Assembly: GCF_964340395.1 (NCBI RefSeq)
Contig: NC_135554.1
Span: forward strand, 23,908,092-23,972,091
Direction of reading: 5' to 3'
DNA: 64,000 bases
From: Glandiceps talaboti
Taxonomy: Eukaryota; Hemichordata; Enteropneusta; Spengelidae
The notes beneath the pieces were generated by a model. The model saw only the letters and a program-made list of their open reading frames with translations. It did no database searches and had not been told where the DNA came from. Below are positions 27,501 to 41,407 of the stretch, one piece after another. Both the position numbers and the translations under genes were made by a program. The stretch's first letter is position 1, and every line of letters starts with the position of its first letter.

Positions 27501-30500
27501 AGAAAAGGCAATCACATCAGCTCATGAAATAGCCAGATGCAAATTGAGAACTAGTCAAGAGGTTATGAAGAGGAATTATGATCTTCAAGTGAATGTACAA
27601 TCTTACAAGTAGGTGACTGTGTATATATACTCGATACAAGTGCCGTTAACTGTTACGCCCATGGAAAGGGCCCTCAGTTATTATGAGTAAATATACTCCT
27701 TATTTATACAAGGTCAAATTAAAACAGACCATGTTCACGGCAAATCATGACAGGCTTAAACTGTGTTGTAGTAAATATATTCCACCTTGGATCTTAAAAT
27801 TTAAGTATAACACAGTAAGTACAAGCGATTCTGCTACAGTGTATTACATATGTAGGAAACCATATCAGGGTGGGTTTATGATACAATGTGACTCTTGTTC
27901 TGAATGGTACCATGGAACCTGTGTGAGAATAACACCAAAGGCAGCATGTAAAATCAAGAGTATGCTTGCCCAGCCTGCAGCTAACTGTACTGTATATTCC
28001 TCTTTTTGCTCTCTTGCAGTATTATGGCCTCCGACTACCCCAAAGGAGGATCCAAGCGGTCTTGGAGAGTCAAGCGAAGGTATGCCCAACGCAGGACCTC
28101 GAGACTGCAGCCCCCACCAGAACCCCCATCCTAGGGCAACCCCACCGATTTTACACCACTGAGGAAGGAATGTCTGGTTCTTTACCTAGGGTAAAGATTT
28201 GCAGTTCTATCACTTCCCCTACTCCAGGAGCTGCAGAATCTCTTTTTCAAGGGAGACCACAGGGAGGAGAGGGTTCTGTGAAAACACGAACCAGCCCCAC
28301 TTTGATTTGGGAACACTGTAGTCCAACTCCAGCAGACAAAGATTATATCCGCTGTCCAAAGACAGGTACAGCAATCCTTGCACCCCCAAACCCAAGATTG
28401 GTAGAGAAAGCAATAGGAATGAAGGTCCAGCCCAAGGGTGGAATCAGTCATCGTGCAAAGGATGATAACAAGTTCCTAGCACCGGCTGTGTCACCTTTGT
28501 GGAGGGGACGAACTCCATCACCTATCTCCACCAGTCACAATACATCTCTACAGTCTAAATTACCATTGAAAGGTGGACGAGTGAGTCAAGGTAGGAGCTA
28601 TGCTCAGACTTTGATATCACCTCCCCAGGAGAGGGTAAAACAGACTGGTGGACATAGTAAGGCTAAAGAGACTCTGTTGAAGGGTGGACAGGTGAGTCAT
28701 GGTCGGAAAAGACCCCGGACTGCGATTTCCCCACCCCCTGAAATGGAAGGATCTTTACCCACCTTCCGTTTCCCCTGCCCTAGGCCACCCGAACTGTTAA
28801 AAGGTCAGTTTAAGTGTCCCTTACCGGATTGCAGAAAGGTAAATAGGAACCAGAGAACCCACACCTTTTCTTCCCATTTACCTGCACCCCTCCGGGCACA
28901 TGGTTCTAGCATGAATGCAGAGAGTGTAATAAGTGCATTAGAAACACTTTCTCGTTGGATTGTTGATGTTCCGTGTGTAGGGCCTGTACACGACCTTTTG
29001 ACTTTCTACAATAGATGTGGGCAAGACCTAATCCCTATCAATGCTCAAGTCTCGGACTCTTACCACATCATCATGCACCAGTTGTGCAGAGAATTGAACT
29101 GGCGTGATAACCCCCAATTCACTCTACACCCTCCAAATTCTCTGGCAGTGCTGGTCCATTGGCGAGTACTGTTAGTATTACTTGGATTCTTGTCTCCAAT
29201 ACAACGAAAGTTGTTCTACCATATGTTTGACACCAAGGAAGAAGCAGATGGAGGTACATTGGTCAGTATGCAGACAGAATTGATAGACATGTCAACATCA
29301 TCAATTGGTGAGTGCCCTGAACCAGTCATGTCAACATCAACAACTGGTGAGGGCCCTGGCCCAGACGTGTCCACATCAGCAACTGGTGAGTACCTCGACC
29401 ACCTTGTTGTTAACCCATTAGTAGCTCCTAAGACTACTGCACAGAGTCTGTCTGCTCCCGATAATGGATCTGACCTTTTGGAGGTGTATGACACACATTT
29501 CCATTTGGATCGTGTCCAATCGAGTTGGGGGCAGAAGAACGATGTGCCACAAGACTCAGATGACCTGTTGGCACGACAACAAGAACATGTACCTAAGTAC
29601 CCAGTACGAGTACTTGGTGGTGTGGAGGTATTTTGTGACCCCAGCAGATTCCGGAATATAGGATCCCCCAATCCCCGCTGGAAGAAGGCTGTAGGACTAC
29701 ACCCAAAACATGCCAGCAAGGTGTCCCCAAAACAGTTCAAGAAGTTCTGTTGTCTAATAGAGTCCAAAAACATTGATGCTGTGGGTGAAGTGGGTTTGGA
29801 CTACACTGTACCTGAACTTATTTGGCCTAAACAGAAAGAACTTCTGGAACAAGTCCTACAAGTCTTGCAGGAGAAGTCCATCTCAAAGCCCCTTGTGTTA
29901 CATATCCGAGGAGGTGATGGCGACCCGTATGGACGGAAACCTGGTGAAGATGTGTTACAGCTTGTACGTAAGTACTGCCCCAGAGAACAGCCCATACATT
30001 TCCATTGCTTCTCTGGGGATGCCCCACAAATTCAACTCTGGCTGACCCACTTCCCAAATACTTATTTTGGGTGTACAGCTAGTGTAAGGCATGGCGTTCC
30101 CCTTCAGGTATCAGCAATATCACAGATACCTGAAGACCGCTTAATCCTTGAGACAGACTCACCCTATTTTCCCCTTCCCGGTGGCCCTAAACCAAACACC
30201 CCCCTTTATATAGGAGGTGTTGGATTTTTGGTTGCCAATATTCGGGGCACTACTCTCCATGAACTACTCCCTATCACAGTGAGGAACACTCAGGCCCTTT
30301 ATGGCTTTCCCCAAAGATAGGCCTCCCCATTTAAGTCATAAGGGGGAAGAAGGTAATGAAGTGGTTTATTATGTAGTGTACAACTCAGTTTAGCATGTCA
30401 TGACACTTGGTGCCGTCTCGGAGGTAAAAGTTGAAGATCTCCAGACTACAGGGGTAAATATACCTAGTAAACGGCCAATAGCACTTTATGAGTACACTGC

Positions 30501-33500
30501 CAATGGCACTAGGAGCCTCTTAGAAAGTGAACAGATGACTAACGACAGTGTACTATCCAAAGAAATGTATTTAGTTTATAGCTAGGGATGGCAGTTATCA
30601 AACCAGGAGACAATAACATTTTTTTTGAACCCCTAGCTATAGGATCAATTTTCGTTATCAATAACTTGGTAAAGACAAGGTAGCTACAAAATGTAGCTAT
30701 TGTGTAGTAGACTAAATGACTAGTTAGTTTATTAATTCCAGGGGGCCTAAGGGGCCCCGCTGGAATTCTTGGTTTACCTCGAATCACCACATGGTTTCTT
30801 TCTTTGTCGACTGGAGAGGGCGTTTCCTTACTACATCCCGCACAGTATGTTATGGTGCTACCCACATTGCATTGCGGTCTCCACTTACAAAATCCGGTTT
30901 ACCTAGGGGGTATATTGGATGCTGATGTCAAGATTTATGCGTACTTTACACATGATATTTCATTTGGGTAATTTTTTTCAGCTTATTTTGAGGCAATGAA
31001 AGCCAATAGACAATTGGATGGATCCTATTTCATTGTTCAAATTTTTTTCATTCAACACAAGCTCCAAGTATGAGTATGTAGTATAAAGTTGGTCTCAGAT
31101 TCACATGGGAGGACAATGAGCTCATATTGAGCCTCAGTTTCAGTCTCATATTCCAAAAAATCACAATAACACCAGAAGAAAAGCAGTTCAATGAGAAATT
31201 GTTACATAAGGAGTACAGAAAATGTCCCACTTTTCACCCATCATAAAATATTACTTCTACAGACTTTTATATAAGATTAAAATGTTTAAAAAAAAGTTGC
31301 AATACAGATTCAATTTTTGGAATATCAAGCTTACTAACAAACACATAATATTCCCAATGTGAATCTGATTCTGAATCTGAGACCAACTCTGTGTACGCAT
31401 TTACGATGGCAAACTTGTCAACATCGTGATGACTATGCGGAAGTTTCTGTTGCGTATAACCACGCAAATCAGGTTTTGACTAAATTTTCAAATTTAGCGT
31501 ATTATGTATTGATTGGCAATGTTTGTATTGAATAAACGTTATAAAAGGAATTTGCAAGTTGTCATATTACGAGTTTAATATATGCTAATGACTATGTTGT
31601 GTCTGTGTTGAAATTTGTGCGGATGACAATATGGGTTCTGATGCTTGAAACAACACAAAATTATCCAGGACTAAAATTTCAGTTTATAATCATTATCTGT
31701 GCCAAATTTGGTGTCTCTATGTTATGTGGTCTATATTTCATACATATTTTAATCTGACCTCGCAAGTTCTCAATTTAATGATTGTGCATATTTATGTACA
31801 TCTGTGTTGAATTTACCGTAGCTGGCAAAGTGGGTTCATATTGTGTGAAAGTACACCAAATTTTGAATAGTAAAATTTTAGTTTATATCCATTCTCTGTG
31901 CCAAAATTTACGTCTTTACCTTTCATGGTCCATAAATCGTACAGATTTTAATTTGACATGAAGTTAGAAAATTACTTGGACTGGGGTGCGGAGTCAGACC
32001 GTCCAGAGTACAGTACATAAAAATGCTACACAGTAAACTATGGTACAGTACTGTAGTGCACAAACTAAATTCCATGGCATGAACGAAGCTTTAACTTTAA
32101 ACTTTACAGAGACACAGTTGTAAAAGCGTTAAAAAAATATACAAATTTTACATCACTGAAGACAACTGTTAAATCGGTATACACCGAAAGATTCGTTTAT
32201 TCTTGAGCGATGCCTTAACATTTCGTGTGAACCATGTTCACCTCAGATGAAGAGCATGATGTCCTGAATGGTAAATTCACATAATGCATTCGATCTAGTA
32301 ACGAAGCTCAAAAAGAAAATGTTTCAGTTTTAGTGAGAATTAAATGGTGATGTGGTGGTATGAATTATCTGAGTGAAGTGTGGTCTATTTGATCATTGCT
32401 TCGCCCTAGGAGGGAAGACACTTTGCCATAATGGCTGACTATCGACTTTTCTAACTTCGTCTTAGTGTCTGTTAATAAGTAACCAATCACATAGATAGAT
32501 AATGATGATCGCACGTAGTTCAGAAACTACCCAAGATGTGCTCTCAATGTCAGGAAATGGCCATGGGGCACATGAAACTGTTGATATATTTTGCATACGA
32601 TGGGTCATATTCAAATTTCACAGGTCACACTGCACATAGAGATTTACAAAATCGTTTAAAGATAGAACGGTGACTATTTGTCTCATGCGTCTTGTTCTGA
32701 AACTTCAAAGCAACAGGAACCGTACGTGGGTTAACAGTAAGCCTTTTTGTCTTCTGTTTGTACCCGGTTATGTGTACATCCTAAAAAATGCATCCCCAGT
32801 GTCAAATATGGTGTCAAATATGCACAACTAACAGGACCTCCATGATTGTAATTATAAACCACAGCACACTTTCACTATTTTTTAGAGAATGTTTACAAAA
32901 ATATCTTCCCAGAAAAGTTATATCTTACATGTAAACTTCATGAAAGTTTGCGAGAAATTTCTCACAATGAAATTTTATTCTTTATTTTACTTGGGGAAAC
33001 TTTTCCACTGCTCAGCTATTACAGGGATGTCAATCTAGACAGTAGCTGAATGAAATTCTTATATGGCAGCTATATTTTATAACAAGCTCTCTCATTGGTT
33101 AAAAATTGTAACATTAAACATCATTTCTATGTTTATATTTTCTAACAAGCTCTCTCATTGGTTGAAAATCACGAACTTGAAACATCAATTCTATGTTTGC
33201 ACAGTCATTGCTTGGCTCATGACTACTCGGTCAAAGAATATACATCATTACATGTGTGCAATGTGTTAACATGAATGAGTCTAAAACAGTCCTTCAACAG
33301 CATTTCAAGTAAGATTAAGAGATCAAAGATTTCAAAAACCTGTAATTGCATATCATTATAAACTTTTAATTATTGTTTTCACAGCACATTGTGCAGGGGT
33401 AATATACATTATCTGTTCCTGAGAAATCACTGCTCATTATCTGTTTGTATAGACCACCTACATACACAACTTCCATATTTCTTTGCAAGTTAACAAAACT

Positions 33501-34547
33501 ACTTGAGTCACTTAACTCTGCCAAATTTTGCCACACTCTTATTTGTGGAGACTTCACTAAAAATTGCCTTGCACAACCGGTCCACCATATAAAGGAACTC
33601 TTAACCAAGTTGAAATTTATACCGATTGTCTGCAAACCTACCACACTTGGAAGAACTTTGATAGACCATATCTCCGCAAATCGATAAAATCCAATTTCAG
33701 CAATACACATGTTACAAAAACATACACATGTATTACAGCTATCACATGATGTATTGACTGTGCCTTGACCTATAGGTAGGTTCATCTACACTAATTACAT
33801 GTACATCCAACTACACCTACTAGCATAACTAATACCACACTTGCCCTCTGGAATATCACTTTTGCTTGCAACTGTTAACTAGTAACTATTTGTACCTCGT
33901 GAGTGGTGGGGTAAATAATTCAATAGCTGTTTTAATGATAGTCGGCGGTACCTTGTAAAATGTAATGGGAAGTTGTTTAAGGCATTATGATTGTGTAGTC
34001 CTTCCCTCTCCCCAAGTAATAGTCCCCGGTTGGCACTCTTGGGCTATATCACTCCTACTATATTCCCTCAGGGTGCACCCCTTTTCAATGAAGTTGGGAG
34101 GAGTGTTGTATGAACGTTTTTTAATGTCCCACTAAAAACTGTCCCTATATGACTAATGGAGCCTTCCGTGAGGTCGCCCTCAATGGAGAGAGAAGTCAAC
34201 TATATAAATTCATGCAAGCGGAACTTCCTCCCTAGGACTATGATAAGCATGTATATGGTTGAATATTGGAGAAACTTCAAGAGAAATCATATATATGCAG
34301 CCACACAGTATCAACAAGAAAGTTGTTGTTCTACCTGACGTACATTGTAAGTCAGAACAGGTAGGACGATATTTGTTGACAGAAATACAACATGTATGTA
34401 TGTATGTATGTATGTATGTATGTATGTATGTATGTATGCATGCGTGTGTGTATGTATGTATTTACTTATGTATGTATTTATGTATGTATGTATGTATGTA
34501 TGTATGTATGTATGTACTGTATGTATGTACATGTGTATGTAGAAATG

Positions 34548-34578
<31 letters not shown>

Positions 34579-37500
34579 ATATGTATATTTGTATGTGTAT
34601 GGGTGGGTGGGTAGGTAGGTAGGTATGTGTAGGTGTGTAGGTAGGGAGGTATATGTATGTCTGTCTGCATACATGCGTACATACGTGTGTGCGTGCATGC
34701 ATGCATGCGCGTGCGTGCGTGCATGAAAATGATTTGTCAAAATCTGAAATTTGATTGGCAGTTAGTCTTGTTGATGTATTGTCCAAAGCAAAAGTAGTAG
34801 TATCAATATGTAGACTAGAATAGTCAGTTGTGTTTACAACTAGTTACTTCAGTGGTGACATTTTGTCTATTTCTAAAATATGAATGATTTTATGATTTCA
34901 GGAAAAGATAGAAACTGCCATATTTCAAGCCAAGAAACAAAGAATTGAATCTACAGCTGAAGAGCTCGAATTGGATTTATCAGATTTTGACAAAAAACTA
35001 CAGCCGATTATTGACAGCTGTACAAAAGATGCAATATCTGTGAGTACTTTCACTATTTTAATTATGTTAATTATCTGATTCTATATGCAAGCCACATCCA
35101 TCATATATGACATGTACAAAACATGCAAGATATGTGTCTGAGTACTTTAACTATTAATTTATATAAGTTATCTTGATTATATATGCCAGTAAGGGCTGTC
35201 TGTGGACGGGTGGTTAAACCACTTGCCTCTTACCACTGCGGTCAGAGTTCAAACACATTCAGGGTTTGATTAAATTTACCACACTGTAAGTGTCTTTCAG
35301 TTTGACATTACCAAACAATGCAGGTTTTCCCTGGGTACTCCAGTGTCCTCCTGCACTAACACTGAACCTAAGGAGCCTGTAAATGGACATAGCTGCCATT
35401 GGTTATCCTGGAAATAAATAAATAAATAGATAAATGAAGTCTTACCATGATTGACAGTTGTACAAAGAATGCAATATCCAGAGGTAATTTTGCTATTTCT
35501 GTAAATATAATGCAAGCAACACTCACCATAAACAGTGATGACCCATTCTTGACAGGTGCAAAGAAAATACTGTATTTGAAATTGACTATGTATGCAAATA
35601 ATCTTAAGATATATGCAAGCCACGCCTACTGTGAATAATGATTAAAACCCATTGTTTTATCTTTTACCTGTCATTGTATAGGGTGGCAAGCAGTGGATTT
35701 TCACTAACTCCAAGAGTCCAAAGCACTGTCAGCTGATTGCTGAATATCTTCTACAGCGTGTAACTACAAAAGGTGTCAGCTTTGAACTCAAGTTACACCT
35801 TATTTATTTAATAAATGATGTACTGCATCATTGGTAAGTACATGTACCCCTGTATTACCTATCAATTCTCTCCTTGACATTTACAGGTCCAAAACCTAAT
35901 GTACATGTACCCCTGTATTACCTATCAGAGTTCTCTCCTCGACATTTACAGGTTCAAAACCTACTGTGACAAAATCAAGGTGAACGGTGATGTCACAGAC
36001 ACACCAGATTTTTTTGCATTCCAATAGACAAGACACTGACTACATTATAATTCACCTATTGAAGATCTCAGTGCATGTGTATGAAGTTTAGAGATAATGT
36101 TAAGTATGAAAAAGTGTGGAATCAAACTTCAAGCTAATGTTATTTCTGTGGGGTTCACATGTGTACAGTTAGATTCACAATTGGTGTATTGCTTACAGTT
36201 ACGCCCTCTGATTTCATTCCTAGAAAATATGATATGATGATGTAAAAGCATGTATCAATATAGTATGATAATATATTTCATATTTATCCTACAGTAGTTG
36301 CAGATCAATCTGACGATTGTGCTACTAGTTAGTATTTACATTTGTAGTTGATTTGTGTTTTGACAGTGTACGTAAACAAGCACAGGATCTTCAGAAAGGC
36401 CTGGAAAAGGTAGCAGTACCTATATTCTGTAGTACTCATATCGGAGTTGATGAGGAAAAACAACAAAAATTGGCAAAGGTGAGTCACCTCAAACTTACAG
36501 GGGAATCACTTGTTTGTTGTACAGACTTATCATGTAGTAAAAAAGACTTTAGTGTGTACATTTTCCCCCAGTTATGTATGTATTTCAATCCCATCAATGA
36601 CCAACCCTCTTATTGTTATCATTCACAATGTAGAATGTAAGCTACACTAGCTGTAAGCTATTTCTTGACTCCCCATTTACCCATGTCTTTTTTGTTTTTG
36701 TTGTTGTTACCAAGGTTTTATAATCATTTATACATTTGGGTAAATAAACCACTTATACTTGTGATATTTACAATACTTATAGTAAAGGTTGGCAGGTAAA
36801 TATGTTATGAAAATTTCCCATAATGGAATTGAAAACCAAAAAAATACAGCAAAATTAATTAATTCTTTTGTATAATGAATTACTTTACAGTTGCTGCATT
36901 TATGGGAGAATAACAAATATTTTGAACCTGCAGTAATAGAACAATTGAAGAATCCAGTTGTGTCAATGTCCCAATACCAGGTAAGTAGCTGTCACTGTAT
37001 AGTATGACACTGGTAATCCAGCCTTCGGTTTACTAAGATAGATGCAAACTAAATCTATTGTTCGTAGATTACACAAGTGGGCGTTTGCAGTTCCTCTGTT
37101 GTGCGATTCTCATCACACTGTGATCAAGATAGTGTAAACATTGGAAGTCCCAAAACACTATACTGCAAGTTATGGAACTTGAACTCCCTATTGAGACTAT
37201 AGTATAACTAAACGAACGTCCATTCAGTAGCTTCTCAGAGTTGCATCAACAAGTTGCAACAATAGTTTTAGTTTGTGTCTATCTTATTTAGTAAACCAAA
37301 GGCTCAATTACCAGAGTAATATGTGGATGGTTCCACTGTATATTCCAGTGTTGTCACTGAAGGAAGTTATTTGATGCGAGGGCTTTAGATTGGGAAATAT
37401 TTCCTGGGTTTACTTGTGGTTAGTCAGAAAGGGCCAGTGTTCTCCTTAATAGGGTGTTACAACCAGTAACATCTTTTCTGGTCATTTGTTGGAAACCAGG

Positions 37501-38491
37501 AAATATGTTCACTATCTGCATGACTTCCTATATTTTGGGTTAACTATTGCAGCACCTTGTAGTATTGTACTTCCAGAAGCATAGTCAAAGGCTCACTTTA
37601 GATTAGGATTAAAATCTAAGGTGTGAAAATCGAGTCGTTTGGCAGAGCTGTTGAAAAAAATTGGTTCAGAACAAAAGAATGAACCCATGTAGTCCTTATT
37701 CAGTAACACTAATGTAATGACCCAGGATTAAAACATAGTCCTTTAACTATCACTTGCTATTGGCAAATCTCTAGCGTGATGTTAACTGTAATATACAATA
37801 TATTTGATTACAGGCAAATCTGATCACAGACCATTCACAAATTGTTCAACAAATCCAGTCCAATATTCAGACAGAATACCAACAACTTCAGAAAAAACAC
37901 AATGAATTTGTCAACCATTTAATGGCACCACCACCACAACAACCAGTACCACCAGGCACATCGGGTAAGTTGCAAACACCAACCATATTTACATGGTACT
38001 ACAGAAATGTGACACTACCACCACAACCTGGCACTGCCACCACCACAACCTGATATCACTACAACAATTTGTACCACTAGATGATAAGCATCCATACAAA
38101 TACGCTGAAATCTGTCCAGTGCAAGTAGAAATAGTATGTCACTTGTAATATGTAAGATGTTGTCATGTTTTATAACGTGATACTGATACCAGAACAAACT
38201 GATTCCACCCCGCAATGTATACTCGCATACCATGACAACCTGTATCACTGACACTAGATCAGAACCATCAACACATACATACATACATACATACGTACGT
38301 ACGTACATACGTACATACATACATACATACATACATACATACATACATACATACATACACACATACATACATGCACACATACACACATACATACATACAT
38401 ACATACATACATACATACATACATACATACATACCCACACACGCACGCACACACACACACGCATGCACACACACACGCACACACACACACA

Positions 38492-38569
<78 letters not shown>

Positions 38570-41356
38570 CAACCAACCAACTAACTGAAATCAGTCCATC
38601 CAGTACTAGAAATAATCTGTCAATTACACTCATGTCTGATTTAAAGCATACATAAAATTAAAGAAATCCTGTAACTCATCATATATATTTGTAGTGATGT
38701 AAAAATTAGACCCTTTCAAAGCTTTGAATAATCAAGGTATGCTGACTTCATTATCTGTTGTCATCATACTTTGAACTCTTTTCTTTGAGAGCTGTATACG
38801 TTAGTACACCCCAAAATGGTTAAAATGATTTGCCTATGATAGCAGTAGCTGCCTCATTGCGCTTACTATCTTTAAAGATGGCAATGCCTATACCTCTGTC
38901 AATTCTGTGACACTCTAGCATGTCGTTGGCTCAATTTTGCATCTAAAGCTGTATCAGTGTCTTTTATATCGAAGTACTTTTCAACTACGTTGAATGATTT
39001 CGTTGTCGGGGGCAGCCATGTTGGAAAAACCATTATCATGGATAATATAATTATAAACGGAAACTATGATTGGTCAATTTTTGTTGGATAATGGCAGATT
39101 GTAACTGTTGAGGGCGTGCTAACATATACAACCCTTGAGAAAAGAGTTCAATGTATAATGACAAAAGATACTGAAGTCAGAATGATATGATTATTTAAGA
39201 TGTCCTACAATGATCTACTTTCTATCTTCTCTGTGTATCGCCTTTATCTCATAAGTTTAATAAACTCAGTCAATTTGAATTAGTGCCATACTTTCACATG
39301 CCTTTATTCTAACACGACCTGTTTCTATTTCTTTGCTTCAACAACTTAAACCAGAAATGAACCCGATATTAACATTTGATGTATTTGTAAATTTGTATGA
39401 TAGTAACTTACAACATTGCAGGCTATGGTACACCTCCTCCATCAATCCCCCCACCACCAGGCCAGTCAGATGTACCTCCTCCCAGTTTTATGATGCAGCA
39501 GCCAGGTCAGACGCAATCACAGCCACCACAGACCCAGCAACAACCAGGAGCTATACCACCAGCTGTCATGGCAACTGGAGATAACAACCAATCACAGCCA
39601 AGACCTCCTGGCACTACTCCACCTCCACAACCAGGTCAGTGTTTTTTCAATAGGGCAAAGGTTGCAGTTAGTCAAAGGTCACAGCTACTAGTCAATCAGC
39701 CTTTCCAAAATTTGCCATGGGTGGCACTCTTCTTCCTGTCTGTGTGTACCTTGGGGTATACATGGTATAGGTTACCCGGTTCATCATGAGAGCACTGCTG
39801 CTTTCCTCGATGTCTGAACAATACAAAAAACACCCCTGATTTACACTTCTATAGAATACCAAGGGACAAAATCTTAAGAAACAGTACTATGAGGTTATGA
39901 TACCCCCGATTGGAGTGAGGGCGCTGTATTCTCAATTTCCTGTTTGCAGTCTGGAATGGCCTATAGACAGCTGATGCATTATAATCTGTGTAAGTCATTG
40001 TCAACCAAGACAGAGCAAAGGGTCAATGAACTGTTAGTATGCTATAACCTGTAGATCATTTATTCTTGACTTTTGAAAGAAACTCAACAAAAAAAGTCTG
40101 TTTATCATCTTTTCATGTCATCAAATACTTTTATAAGACACCTGTTGTTGTTGTTGCATTTGGTAGGTTCGCAAACAAACCAACAGTTTGGTCAGCAACA
40201 AAATCAACAGACAGCATCCTCGCAGCCACCATTCAGTGAGGGGTCATCATCTTCAGGTTTTGGGCAGTCGTCATTCTCACAAGGTCAGGGTTCAACTTTC
40301 AACCAGCCACCGCCATTCCAACACCAAGTGCCACCACAAAGATTTGATTATCAGCATGGTATGTTTGCAGCAAGCGGCTTGCAAATCATCAATTTTACTT
40401 TCTTCTGTGTTTTCATTATTTGCCTTCATTTCATCTCCTACAACAAATATTTTTCTTGTATCGGTTCATTTCTGTTAAAGTTGAGCTTCATTTTTAAGGA
40501 ATTTATTTAATTTCTTGCCACATTACTGTTATTGCTTGTCAGTTAAGGTAGAATGTGCCTTGTAGATGAATTTTTTGAAAATCAAATTTCTCTTTGAACT
40601 TTGCCATATGGTAGCTTGCTTCTCTTCCTTAATACATACTAAAAGAAATTTGGGGTCAATTACCTTGTTTCAAGGAAATTAACAACCTGTTATTTTCCCA
40701 TGGAGTTAACATGGGTAATTGGTGGCCATATTGGATTCTAAAATGGTTTCATTTTGACCTCTATTTCAAAATTTTATATGGTGACCGCTGTTGTTTTTTC
40801 TTGATTTTAACTGAGAATAAGTTTCAGCTTTCTTGAACGAAGTAGCAAAAGTTTATTAAATAAACAGTTTATTTTCTGGGGCACATTTCAAGTTGAGGAA
40901 AGCATTGTTAAACAAAATGATAAAGGACAGCCATTGGTACATGGTATTCATATGACATCACAACCATTCCAATCAGGTTTAGAAATATGACATGCTTATT
41001 TTGCTGCTATTATGGGATGCAATAATACAGGTTATTTACATGTATAAGAAGTTACATAGCTAAATATACAGCTGCAATCTTGCCATTATTTTAACATTTC
41101 CTTTGGGAAAGTTTCTGATACCCAGGGTGTTATAACTAATGACAGTTTTCATCCTTTATCATGCATGTTCATCTTTAAGTTAGCTTTTGCATCATCGTAA
41201 AATGCGAAATCCTAATGGTGTTAATAAGTTCAAAGTGACAACTGTATTATCAGTAGGAAGAAAGAAGAATTGTGTGATCCTCTTCATTCTATATCTATCT
41301 ATCTATCTCTTATCAGTTTTTAGCTCCCCTAGGGAACTTATTAAAATGTCAATGAA

Positions 41357-41407
<51 letters not shown>

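Noticed and set aside
28182-29773. Minus-strand frames of 89 and 185 codons
   Set aside because: Shadows of the TatD-containing frame on the opposite strand.
39640-39789. Extension of CHERP exon 9 past 39634
   Set aside because: A GTCAGT donor ends the exon in phase with the next acceptor; beyond it the Pro/Gln character is lost.
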